From positions 39,524,485-39,588,484 of the forward strand of contig CM056725.1 in NCBI GenBank assembly GCA_029844215.1: 64,000 bases of DNA, given 5' to 3'. The stretch's first letter is position 1. Each line of letters begins with the position of its first letter. Positions 1 to 10,099 of this stretch are shown here, piece by piece. The notes under the pieces were generated by a model that worked only from the letters and a program-made list of their open reading frames with translations, was not told where the DNA came from and searched no databases. This DNA is from Przewalskia tangutica. Its lineage: Eukaryota > Streptophyta > Magnoliopsida > Solanales > Solanaceae. Made by a program: the position numbers and the translations under genes.

Positions 1-1030
1 CCGACATCGCCAATCGGGTGTACCCTAGATGGATCCCCGATACATCTCTCAAGATAGATATGTGAAAAACCGGATGCACTGCCTCCAGATCGGACGGCAG
101 ATCCAACTCATAGGCAACCTTGCCTACCCTGCGGACAATCTGAAACGGCCCAATGTACCTAGGGCTGAGTTTCCCTTTCTTCCCAAATCTCATCACACCC
201 TTCATGGGTGACACCTTTAGGAAAACCCAATCATGAACCTCGAACTCAAGATGCCGACGACGATGATCTGCATACGACTTCGCTGACTCGAGTCCAATAG
301 CCGCCTTGATAAGCTTCACCTTATCCATCGCTGCTGCACCAAATCTGGTCCCACTAGCTGCACATCGCCCACATCGAACCAACCTATAGGCGATCTGCAC
401 TTCCTCCCATACAAGGCCTCATAAGGCGCCATCTGAATACTGAGTGGTAGCTATTATTATATGCGAACTCAACTAGAGGCAAATGATCCTCCCAACTACC
501 ACTGGTCAATAACACAGCTCGCAAAGATATCCTCAAGAGTCCGGATAGTGCGCTCGCCTGTCCGTCTGCTCGTGGATGAAATGCGACTCGAGCTCACCGC
601 CCCTAAACCCCTCTGGAAGGACCTCCGGAAGTTAGCCAACCGGGCTCTGCTCGATATGATCGAAGTAGGGACTCCATGCGCACCGACGATCTCTGATGTA
701 AAGTCCGCATAATCCTCACCAAAAAGTCGCCCCGACGGAAGAAAGTGGGCTGATTTCACACCGTCGAAGATAACCCATATAGAATCATGTCTCCTCCGAG
801 TGCGAGGTAATCCCGTGATGAAGTCCATGTTGATTACCTCCCACTTCCGTGTCGGATCTCAATCGTCAGAATAAACCACCGGGCCTCGTGCTCTACCTTC
901 ACCGCCGACAACACGGCACCGAGCTACAAACTCGCAACGTCCTCTTCAAGCCATCCCACCAATACACAGATCTAAGGTCGTGGTACATCTTGGTCGACCG
1001 GATGGATAGAGTAACGCGCGCCGTGTGCTT
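1..1030 (-). pseudogene. M1 integrase remnant (zinc-binding, catalytic core, GPY/F)
   Basis: Integrase would insert the element cDNA into host DNA. On the minus strand the zinc-binding N-terminus is recognisable near 880-1020 (HGARYSIHP, then MYHDL). The core follows at 496-828 (MDFITGLPRTRRRHDSIWVI, then HGVPTSIIS, then GERTIRTLEDI). The GPY/F-type C-terminal domain is at 1-215, with GKLSPRYIGPFQIV and VFHISIL, which in chromovirus-like elements precedes the chromodomain. The chromodomain itself would lie off the left edge. Several frameshifts separate these blocks. The core Asp expected in ISDRG is replaced (IISSRA). It is non-functional as written, although some breaks may be sequence error. 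Confidence 0.85.
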
Positions 1031-1178
1031 CCCCAAGAACTCTGCCAAGTCTCAAACATCCGAACACATACCGCCTCAAACCTTAGCACCCCATCAGTGC
1101 TACCTCAAGGACCCTTGCCCTCACGAAGAGTCAGATCACGATATCGAATCAAAGCCGGATCCTCGAATCGCTGCCTCT

Positions 1179-2208
1179 TCACCTCCTCGACGATGGAAGA
1201 CTCGGCAACCTCACGAACTCTAACCCCATCGCTATCGAATCAATCAAACGGACACCAAGGCTCGCTAATTGGTGCAAATCACGAACCATGTCCCTCCTCT
1301 CTAGCTGCACATCTGATAGGCTCCCCATCGACCTACGACTAAGAGCATCTGCCACAACATTGGCCTTCCCCGGGTGGTACAGGATATCAACATCGTAATC
1401 CTTAAGCAACTCTAACCACCGTCTCTGTCGTAAGTTCAGCTCCTCTGTGAAGATATACTGGAGGCTCTTGTGGTCTGTAAAAATATCCACGTGAACCCCA
1501 TACAAATAGTGCCTCCAGATCTTCAAAGCGTGAATCACGGCTGCTAACTCCAAATCATGGGTGGGGTAGTTCTCTCGTGTTTCTTCACCGTCGGGATGCA
1601 TATGCTATAACCCCGCCATGCTGCATCAACACACATCCCAACCCGATGCCCGACGATCACAATACACGACATAACCATCCGACCTCCGGAAGAGTAAGAA
1701 CGGGCCGCCGCCTCTTTTCAAGAATCGAAATCCCGCCACAAGCATCACCATCAAACTTGGCTGCTTTCGAGTCACCCTAGTCAATGGTGCGTAGATAGAA
1801 GCAAACTTCTACGAACCACGATAATATCCTCGCAAGGCCCGAAATCGCGAACCTCTGCCGAGTAAGAGGTTCAGGCCAAGTCCTCGATCGCCGATCTTGG
1901 CCGATTCCACTCGAATGTCATCACCGGCTAATATGCCCAAGAAACGCCATCAAGTCAACCAAAATCACATTTGGAAAACTTGGCGATAATCACTGGTCCT
2001 GGAGAATCACAAGACAAATTTCAAATGCTCCGCATGCTCCTCGCTCTGAGCGAGAATAAACCAAGATATCATCAATGAACACTATCACAAACGTGTCCAA
2101 AATGGTTTGAACACTCGGTTCATCAAATCCATGAATACCACGAGCATTGGTCAACCTAAAGACATGACCACGAACTCATAATGCCTGCACGGTCCCGAAT
2201 CGATCTAG
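1179..2208 (-). pseudogene. M1 reverse transcriptase C-terminal part and RNase H remnant
   Basis: The RNase H domain at 1179-1601 is well preserved, with DLELAAVIHALKIWRHYLYG and DIFTDHKSLQYIF, then LNLRQRRWLELLKDYD and HPGKANVVADALSRR, all typical of Ty3/gypsy. Upstream on the minus strand (1602-2208) is the reverse transcriptase palm, with the catalytic FIDD motif encoded at 2068-2079 inside VIVFIDDILVYSR. The fragment stops exactly at 2208, where the LTR of element A begins; the N-terminal half resumes at 9147. Frameshifts occur between 1602 and 2040. Bases 1031-1178 are the RNase H to integrase linker, with no distinct domain visible. Confidence 0.88.
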
Positions 2209-4615
2209 TGTTATACCCCGTTTTTCCAGAGTATGTACGTATGGACGTACGTACGAAATTTGAGCCTTAAGATAGGCATTGGATTCGAAATTTGGGCACA
2301 AGTGCCGATTAGAGTCGGTTTCGATTTAAACGTTTCCACAGCTTTCGTAGGGAAAATTCCGGCTATGTCATTTATTATTTTTGCGGATTTTTCCGAGAGA
2401 CGAAACATTTTGGACCAACGGGAGGGTGACATGTGTCACCCTCACATTGGATGCAATAGGTTGGCTTGGACGATTTGGGCGTCCAAGAGCCTTGGTTGGC
2501 CTTGGCCGATTGGCTCCCTCTTTTGTGCCTTGCTTTGTGGCTTGTTTTGTGGAGTGTTTTGTGGAGTGTTTTGTGGGTGCACTTGGCTTGATCTTGGCCT
2601 TACACTTGCCTTGCACATGGCTTGATCTTGGCCATTGGTTGGCTTTTGGTTTTGCTATAAATACCCCCTAAGCTTGAAGACTTCATTCATCCACAAATGT
2701 TTCCAAGTCTTGAAATCCCTCCCCTCCCTCTTGTGGCTCTCGTCCTTAGCCTCTCTCCCCCTCCTAGTGGCCTTTGGCCGAGAGGTCTCCCCCTCCCCCT
2801 TGTGGTGTCTAGCCGTGGGGTACCCCCCCCCTAGCCTAGTTACTTTCGTATAATACCCCTTGTTGTGGTATAGAAATACTCTCCTAGTATTGTTATAATG
2901 CCCAAAATACCTTGGCCTTATACCTTGTTATATTCCAAAAGTTACCTCTATACGTAGAGCCCGAAATACTACCTTTTTAGTCTCAAACCGAAACCCTAAG
3001 GAAAATCTTCATTGTTGGTTGAAGTTTTGGAGTAGAAGTTGGTTAGAACTTCTAAGGGTTGTTTGGAGCGGATTGGAGCACTCGGAGTAGGAGCTAAGCG
3101 TTGCTCAGGATCGACTTTATACTTGGATAATTTTGGGCTTATCGAGGTAAACACTACTGTCCTTCTATTGTGATTGGAAATTGCATGTTGTTGATTATAT
3201 AGTTGAAGTATACTATATATAGTACTGAACGTAGTTAGTTGGCAATGTCTTTTGACTTAAGCCTGAAGAATCTGAATCGAATCGAATCGTAATTACATAG
3301 GGTGTATGCGAGACTTGTGTCTTGTGTAGTAGAATTGTACGCGCGTCCGTTAGGCGTGTAAACCCCTGGTTGGCTTGGTAGCCACTCGATAGAGAGGAGA
3401 TTTACGCTGCCATGTGGGGGAGGTGCTTGATTTTTCTGTAGAAAGATAGAAACGTGTGTTTTGGGGTTAATAGACGTTTGTGACCTTTATAGGTGAAAGT
3501 ACTAAGAGTAGCGTATTCTACTCGAGGAGTGGAAAGGGCTAGCAGTGCGTTGTAGTACTTGGAGCTTTTTGCTTATTGTCGATAATCGTCGCGAGGTATG
3601 TGAACCTCTTCCTATCTCTTCTAGCATGATATGTGTGAACTATGTAAATGCGGTGACGCATACGTGTTAATCGTGTTTGATTGTTCTTAAAACATAAAGT
3701 GTTATAACGGCTTTATGGGAAGTTGGGTATAAGAGTTAGATGTAGGTAAGAAAATAGTTTGTGGTTTTAAAAAAAAAGGTAACTGTTGAGAATTATAACT
3801 TGCTTGTTATAATAAAGGACTTGATGTATATCAAAAGATTTATAAATCGTTTAGAAGGGAGAGTAACACTTGGTTTTAAAAGGTTTTAAAAAGAGTTATA
3901 CTAAGCTTTATGGGGAGTTAGGTATAATGTCTTAATAGAGGTAAAGAAAAATGGTTTACTGATGTTAGAAGTTAAGAGACTTGATCTTATAAGATAAGAG
4001 ACTTAACTTATTTGTTCTAATGTGAATGTTTGTGTGAAACCTCATTCGTGAGTAATGAGTACTTGGTGTTATTTAAAGGGATAATGCTTTACTGATTTCG
4101 GAAATCAGAATGTGTATCGACAGACCACTGCAGCGTTAATAAAGGAAAATGTATTGAATAATGATGAATTGTATTAAAACCAGTAGAAACCTCCATCTGC
4201 ATAGAAACTAAGATGAGACAAAATGATATACATTTTCTAGATCATGGCTGCGGTAATAAGAATGTTGTAAACAAGAATAACCTACTCTCACGTGAGACAT
4301 ATATTACTCAATTGTTCTAAAAAGGAATCAAGTGATTAAGTTTGGGAACTATGAAACCATTTGAAAATGAGAAGCTTGAGTAATTGAAACTAGGCAAACT
4401 GGAACTTAGGAAAAGAACTGTTGTGGGCAGGGTTGTAAAAGGATTAAACTGTTCGGGTTTTATGTATATACTGAAGGCAACTGTTTTGGTTGGCCTGTTT
4501 ATTTATTATATCTCTTGTTTCATGATTCATGTTTTATTTTCCGCTGGTTTTCTCTGATGTTGTATCACTAGGGTGCCCGGGGTAAGGCACGATGAACGCC
4601 CGTTCGGGCGTTACA
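2209..4615 (+). repeat. 5' LTR of element A
   Basis: Begins TGTTATACCCCG and ends CGTTACA, so it has the usual TG...CA termini, and is about 2.4 kb long. A primer-binding site follows four bases later. Compared with the 3.4-kb LTR of element H it lacks about 1.08 kb after the sequence AAAAGAA, and the same gap is in the partner LTR. It carries the U3 dyad at 2422-2443, a TATA box at 2656, a GAG|GTATGT donor-like site with GT at 3596-3597, and an acceptor-like CACTAG ending at 4571. Open frames in it are not shared with divergent LTRs and are not called as genes. Confidence 0.93.
2422..2663 (+). promoter_or_regulatory. LTR promoter: U3 dyad and TATA box (A, 5' LTR)
   Basis: A perfect inverted repeat at 2422-2443 has 10-bp arms GAGGGTGACA and TGTCACCCTC around TG, giving a central CATGTG E-box. 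TATAAATA lies at 2656-2663, so transcription would start near 2690. Promoter function is inferred from position and conservation in the other LTRs. Confidence 0.65.
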
Positions 4616-4618
4616 AAG

Positions 4619-4630
4619 TGGTATCGAGCG
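4619..4630 (+). other. Primer-binding site, element A
   Basis: TGGTATCGAGCG begins four bases after the LTR. It is an altered form of TGGTATCAGAGC, the complement of the initiator Met-tRNA 3' end, which element H carries intact. The difference is CAG to CGA. Confidence 0.75.
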
Positions 4631-4808
4631 ATTAGTCCTCGGAAAGTGTCTGCATCGTGTCTAGTAGTCTTGATTATCGGTGTCAGGCACCACATCTATA
4701 ATCGTGAGGCTATAGGACATTTAGGATTGGTTTCCATTCTTCTCATTCCGAGATCGTGCCTTAGAGCCGTTGTAAGTTGGGCCCTCCGACGTGTTTCGTT
4801 TTACCGCT

Positions 4809-6006
4809 ATGCCTCTGCGAAGGCAACCAGTGGCCCGGGAGGGCAAGGCAAGAGGAGCTGCTAGTGGGTTTCGGAGGAGTACGAGCGCGCAGCCCGGCCA
4901 AGACTGAGTAGTGCTTGACGGCGAGTTTTGCGACGCCGCCAAAGACCAAAGAGTTTAGAGCCGCAAAGTGGCTGCCGAGACTACTGATACGAGCCTCCAG
5001 CCCCATGCAAGCGGGAGATGGGTCACAAGGAGATGGCCCGATTATCGCTGTGGTGGCCGATATGAGGATAGGCCGGACGAGCGCTCAGCCCAAAGAAGAC
5101 TCGTAGTGCACCCGAGGCGCATACTGAGGCTTCGGATTTCTTAGTTGTAGCCCGCCTGAGTTTTACGGTCGAGGCGGAGGATGATCCGCAGGAGTTCATC
5201 CGCTCGGCGCAGGATCACGCGGTGATCAAGGCTTGAGATCGAGTCTGTGACATTTGGTTCGCATCGGCTGCGTGATACCGCAGACGATTGGTTTGACTCG
5301 TGGGAGCTTTCCCGGGGAGAGCATGCACTTCCAGCCGTTTGGGACGAGTTTTCGGGCCTTCTGGCACATTTCTTGCCTCCACAAATGGCGAGGGCTCGCC
5401 GGCAGATTTTTGATGTTGAGGCAGGCGCGCAGCCGGGAGTACAATGTGAGTTCGACTCATTGGCGTATGTTCCCGCATTAGTAGCTAGTATGGAGGATCG
5501 AGTGCACCGATATGTTACAGAGGCTCGATGATTACCTAGCGTAGAGTTGTTCGGTGTTTTCTTGACCGGCATGGACATTGCCCGCATTCGTGCTCATGCA
5601 CTTGGGTGCGGCGAGCGCAGAGATCGACGTGGACCGCCAAGCAGGCGTCAAGACGGCCGGATATTTTGGCGACTTTAGAGGCGGACCGCCTCAGCAGCAG
5701 ACTAGTTATGTACCTCCGCCAGTACAGAGTGGTCCTCCACAGTCTTCGGGACCTCGGGATATTCGTGAGCAGTCGTGGCTCCTGTGCTCGGGATGTTCGT
5801 GGAGTAGGGTGTTGGCGATGCAATCCCCTACCTCGGTGGTCGATGTGGTAGACCGCATTTCGGAGTGTCGTAGTACCAAGGAGCTTGTTATTCTTGCGCC
5901 AACAGGCCATATGACGAGAGATCCCGACCGTGGTAGCGCTGGTAGGATAGCACTGACTACTAGAGCGATGGGCCACGAGAGGTCGCGGTGGAAGTTCCCA
6001 GTTTAG
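4809..6006 (+). pseudogene. gag remnant of element A
   Basis: Gag would form the particle that packages element RNA. The start ATGCCTCTGCGAAGGCAACC at 4809 matches the gag start of H (58377). Capsid motifs lie in several frames: GSHRLRDTADDWFDSWELS (about 5250-5310) and FLPPQM-like sequence near 5370, then DDYLA and a GMDIARI-like motif near 5560-5600. A zinc-knuckle region lies near 5830-5930, with RCGRC-type sequence, CYSC and GHMTRD; the final Cys of the knuckle is lost. Many 1-2 base indels break the frame, often at CAG or CTG. No protease or RT follows. It is non-coding as written. Confidence 0.8.
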
Positions 6007-6749
6007 CGGTCCTTGAACCGCCTAGTTTCAGGTATATCCTTAACCATCTAGAGTTTTGTGTGTATTGATGTTGTTGATGTGTTTAATGATATGTTTGGAT
6101 AGCTTTGTGCTAAAATGTGATTTAGAAACCTGGTTAGTGAAAAGGGTAAGTCCACGGTAGTGTGAAATGGAGGTGGTAGCTTTCATGACTGCATGTAAGA
6201 TTGTTCGGATCAAGAAATTAGAGAGTGGCGCTCAGATGGGTCGGGTTGGGGCCATGTTATGGCCAACCCGTCCCGCTTCGAGGAAGGGTCACTCAGGGTG
6301 GTCCCGCCAGCGGCGGTCACGAGGTGCTAGCCTAAGTTTAGATGACCATCGTATGAGTTCGTGGATACGTTCGACAGACAGTTCGTGAAGGCCGAATGGC
6401 CTTAGGGAAATCGAGATTAGTGAGATGACCAAGTTTGGAGGTAGTGACTCGAGGGTTGGAAACAAGCGTTGACTGAGTGTGGTACGGATACTAGAAAGAG
6501 TTTGAGTGTTCGAGCGGCACAAAGATAGGGGAAAAGTGAACGTGTATGATCGTTTTTTGTGAAATGAAGGTGTGAAGGGTGTATATTTTAGACCTCGTAA
6601 GGGGTTTTGTGATGATTAGAGGTATTTCCTCGTTGACTTGGGTTTAAGTATTGTGCGTTTGTTATTTTATGGCGGTGTGGCATGATCGCTTTCGTGCGTA
6701 TAGCGATGAAGGCTATACTAGCGCATGTTTGTGTTGAGACTTGAGAAGG
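6007..6749 (+). other. Shared spacer module between gag and 3' end, element A
   Basis: This non-coding stretch is shared with H and in part with C, E and G. It starts with AGCGGTCC...AACCGCC and a CAGGTATATCC motif (about 6030). It contains the inverted repeat CGGGTTGG (6242-6249) and CCAACCCG (6263-6270), with an inner CCAT/ATGG stem. Integrase, kept in part in C, E and G, is missing here. No open frame of note. Confidence 0.7.
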
Positions 6750-6780
6750 AACATTCGGACAAATGTTTCGGAGGGAAGAA
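6750..6780 (+). other. Pre-PPT hairpin (degenerate) and polypurine tract, element A
   Basis: AACATT (6750-6755) and AATGTT (6762-6767) are the remains of the AACATTCG/CGAATGTT hairpin intact in C, E, G and H. The purine run GGAGGGAAGAA ends at 6780, directly before the LTR, and would prime plus-strand DNA synthesis. Confidence 0.75.
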
Positions 6781-9146
6781 TGTTATACCCGTTTTCCGCA
6801 GTATGTACGTATGGACGACGCATTTAAATTTGAGCCTTAAGATAGGCATTGGATTCGAAATTTGGGCACAAGTGCCGACAGAGTCGTCGTTTACGAAACG
6901 TTTCCATTTTCGTAGGGAAAATTCCGCTATGTCATTTATTATTTTTGCGGATTTTTCCGAGAGACGAAACATTTTGGACCAACGGAGGGTGACATGTGTC
7001 ACCTCACATCGATGCAATAGGTTGGCTTGGACGATTTGGGCGCCCAAGAGCCTTGGTTGGCCTCGCCGATTGGCTCCCTCTTTTGTGCCTTGCTTTGTGG
7101 CTTGTTTGTGGAGTGTTTTGTGGAGTGTTTTGTGGGTGCACTTGGCTTGATCTTGGCCTTACACTTGCCTTGCACATGGCTTGATCTTGGCCATTGGTTG
7201 ACTTTTGGTTTTGCTATAAATACCCCCCTAAGCTTGAAGACTTCATTCATCCACAAATGTTTCCAAGTCTTGAAATCCTCCTCCCTCTTGTGGCTCTCGC
7301 CCTTAGCCTCTCTCCCTCCTCCCAGTGGCCTTTGGCCGAGAGGTCTCCTCCCCTGTGGTGTCTAATGGGGTACCCCTAGCCTAGTTACTTTCGTATAATA
7401 CCCTTTGTGGTATAGAAATACTCCTAGTATTGTTATAATGCCCAAAATACCTTGGTCTTATACCTTGTTATATTCCAAAAGTTACCTCTATACGTAGAGC
7501 CCAAATACTACCTTTTAGTCTCAAACCGAAACCCTAAGGAAAATCTTCATTGTTGGTTGAAGTTTTGGAGTAGAAGTTAGTTAGAACTTCTAAGGGTTGT
7601 TTGGAGCGGATCGAGCACTCGGAGTAGGAGCTAAGCGTTGCTCAGGATCGACTTTATACTTGGATAATTTTGGGCTTATCGAGGTAAACACTACTGTCCT
7701 TCTCTTGTGATTGGAAATTGCATGTTGTGGATTATATAGTTGAAGTATACTATATATAGTACGAGCGTAGTTAGTTGGCAATGTCTTTTGACTTAAGCTG
7801 AATACAGAATCTGAATCGAATCAGTAATTACATAGGATCAGACATGAGACTTGTGTCTTGTGTAGTAGAATTGTACGCGTCCGTTAGGCGTAAACCCCCG
7901 GGTTGGCTTGGTAGCCGCCTCGATAGAGGAGGAGATTTACGCCACGTGGGAGGTGTCACGAATTTTCTGTAGAAAGATAGAAACTTGTGTTTTGGGGTTA
8001 ATAGACGTTTGTGACCTTTATAGGTGAAAGTACTAAGAGTAGCGTATTCTACTCGAGGAGTGGAAAGGGCTAGCAAGGTTGTAGTACTTGGAGCTTTTGC
8101 TTATTGTCGATAATCGTCGCGAGGGATGTGAACCTCTTCCTATCTCTTCTAGCATGATATGTGTGAACTATGTAAGTACGGTAGACGTATACGTGTTAAC
8201 TGTGTTTGATTGTTCTTAAAACATAAAGTGTTATAACGGCTTTATGGGAAGTTGGTTATAACAGCTTTATGTAGGTAAGAAAATACTTTGTGGTTTTAAA
8301 AAAGGTAACTGATGAGAATTATAACTGGCTTGTTATAATAAAGGACTTGATGTATTTCAAAAGATTTATAAATCGTTTTGAAGGGAGAGTAACACTTGGT
8401 TTTAAAAGGTTTTAAAAAGAGTTATACTAAGCTTTATGGGGAGTTAGGTATAATGTCTTAAGAGAGGTAAAGAAAAATGGTTTACTGATGTTAGAAGTTA
8501 AGAGACTTGATCTTATAAGATAAGAGACTTAACTTATTTGTTCTAATGTGAATGTTTGTGTGAAACCTCATTCGTGAGTAATGAGTACTTGGTGTTATTT
8601 AAAGGGATAATGCTTTACTGATTTCGGAAATCAGAATGTGTATCGACAGCACTCATGCAGCGTTAATAAAGGAAAATGTATTGAATAATGATGAATTGTA
8701 TTAAAACCGGAGAAACCTCCATCTGCATAGAAACTAAGATGAGACAAAATGATATACATTTTCTAGATCATGGCCATGTAATAAGAATGTTGTAAACAAG
8801 AATAACCTACTCTCACGTGAGACATATATTACTCAATTGTTCTAAAAAGGAATCAAGTGATTAAGTTTGGGAACTATGAAACCATTTGAAAATGAGAAGC
8901 TTGAGTAATTGAAACTAGGCAAACTGGAACTTAGGAAAAGAACTGTTGTGGGCAGGGTTGTAAAAGGATTAAACTGTTCGGGTTTTATGTATATACTGAA
9001 GGCAAATCGCTTTGGTTGGCCTGTTTATTTATTATATCTCTTGTTTCATGATTCATGTTTTATTTTCCGCTGGTTTTCTCTGATGTTGTATCACTAGGGT
9101 GCCCGGGGTAAGGCACCAGTAACGGGCCCGGGTTCGGGGCGTTACA
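6781..9146 (+). repeat. 3' LTR of element A
   Basis: Begins TGTTATACCCG and ends GGGCGTTACA. It closely matches the 5' LTR along its length, including the same internal deletion. Differences include CAACTG versus AAATCG (near 4484 and 9004) and the terminal ~40 bases. The GAG|GTATGT motif reads GAGGGATGT here (about 8120). Right of it, M1 RT resumes at once. Confidence 0.93.
6985..7222 (+). promoter_or_regulatory. LTR promoter: U3 dyad and TATA box (A, 3' LTR)
   Basis: The dyad at 6985-7005 has lost one C from its right arm; TATAAATA lies at 7215-7222. As the 3' copy it would not drive the element itself. Confidence 0.55.
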
Positions 9147-9480
9147 CCTAGGGACATCCACCTCTCTGACTCGCACCTGATGATAGCCCGATCGCAGATC
9201 AATCTTGGAGAAACATCTCGCACCCTGCAACTGGTCGAACAAATCATCAATCCAGGAAGGGTATTCGTTCTTAATGGTCACCTTGTTCATTGCTGTCAAC
9301 ACACACATGCGCGGCGTCCGCCCTTCTTCTTCACGAACAATACCGCGCTCCCGTGGAGAAACACTAGGCCCGATGAAGCCGCTTCTCCAAAGAAATCTCT
9401 AAGCTGATCCTTCAACTCTCTCAACTCGGCCGGTGCCATTCTGTATGGCGGAATGGAAATAGGCCGAGTGTCTGACAATA
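9147..9480 (-). pseudogene. M1 reverse transcriptase N-terminal part
   Basis: On the minus strand this reads ISIPPYRMAPAELRELKDQL, VLFVKKKGG, NKVTIKNEYP, IDDLFDQLQGARCFSKIDLR, then SGYHQVRVREVDVP, the start of Ty3/gypsy RT. It stops at 9147 against the 3' LTR of A and continues at 2208. The first catalytic Asp (FSKIDLRSGYHQ) is present. One or two frameshifts are visible, at the stretch after KKKGG and near YPSWIDD. Bases 9481-9759 to its right hold the protease-RT linker, with no distinct domain visible. Confidence 0.9.
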
Positions 9481-9759
9481 TGTCAATACAAAACTCAATC
9501 TCCCTCTCAGGAGGGATACCCGGGAGGTCATCCGAAACACGCCGGGAACTCGACTCTCGAATCGATCAAAATCTGGTACCGCAGCCTTCAAGATCAAACA
9601 CCCGAACGAGATGGTAGATATACCCTTCTCGCACCATCTTCCTAGCCTTGAGGTAGGAAATAAACCTACCCTCGGCGATACCGTGTTCTCCCACTCAACA
9701 ACCGGCCTCAGAAACCGAACTGCATTACTCTCTCTCAGCTTACATTGGCGTAGCAAGAA

Positions 9760-10035
9760 GCCAGCCAATCCATCCCCATAATCACGCCGAAGTCAATCAT
9801 CTCCAACTCTATCAAGTCGGCCATGGTCCGACGATCAGAATGGTCACAGACAAGCTCTATATACCCGCCGAGCTACCACCGAATCACCCATCGCGTAGCT
9901 ACCTCGAAGCGGTCTATGGACTCGTGCTCTATCCCTATCCTACTAGCAACAAGGGGAGATATATAGGACGAGTAGAACCCGATCTATCAACGCATACACA
10001 TCAAACCCAGAACCGATAAAGTACCGTGACGACAT
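9760..10035 (-). pseudogene. M1 aspartic protease remnant
   Basis: Retroelement protease cuts the Gag-Pol polyprotein. On the minus strand, GSGFDVYALID near 9985-10020 corresponds to the protease active-site strand, although the following T-G-A/S-T is frameshifted. FGVIMGMDWL near 9765-9795 corresponds to the DFDVILGMDWL signature at the protease C-terminus in plant gypsy elements. The order gag-PR-RT supports the call. It is broken by indels. Confidence 0.65.
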
Positions 10036-10099
10036 CAGTGAGGCCTCCGATCCGCTTACCGACAAAGCATAAATGCGGTTCGAGGACCGCTAGAATCGA

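Larger units (their letters stand above)
2209..9146 (+). mobile_element. Element A: non-autonomous LTR retrotransposon inserted in M1 RT
   Basis: Two direct LTRs (2209-4615 and 6781-9146) flank 2165 bp holding a primer site, a broken gag, a spacer and a polypurine tract. No protease, RT, RNase H or integrase is visible. The flanking bases are TCTAG on the left and CCTAG on the right, a 4-of-5 match to a target-site duplication. Joining the flanks restores the M1 RT stretch around HQVRVREVDVP and HYEFVVM, which shows a clean insertion. Element H is its closest relative here in gag, spacer and LTR sequence. Confidence 0.9.

Noticed and set aside
2233..2671. Overlapping open frames of 96-130 codons near LTR starts (also 6725-7365, 60490-60867)
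   Set aside because: They lie in the U3/promoter region, overlap on both strands and are broken in related LTRs; chance frames in GC-rich repeat DNA.
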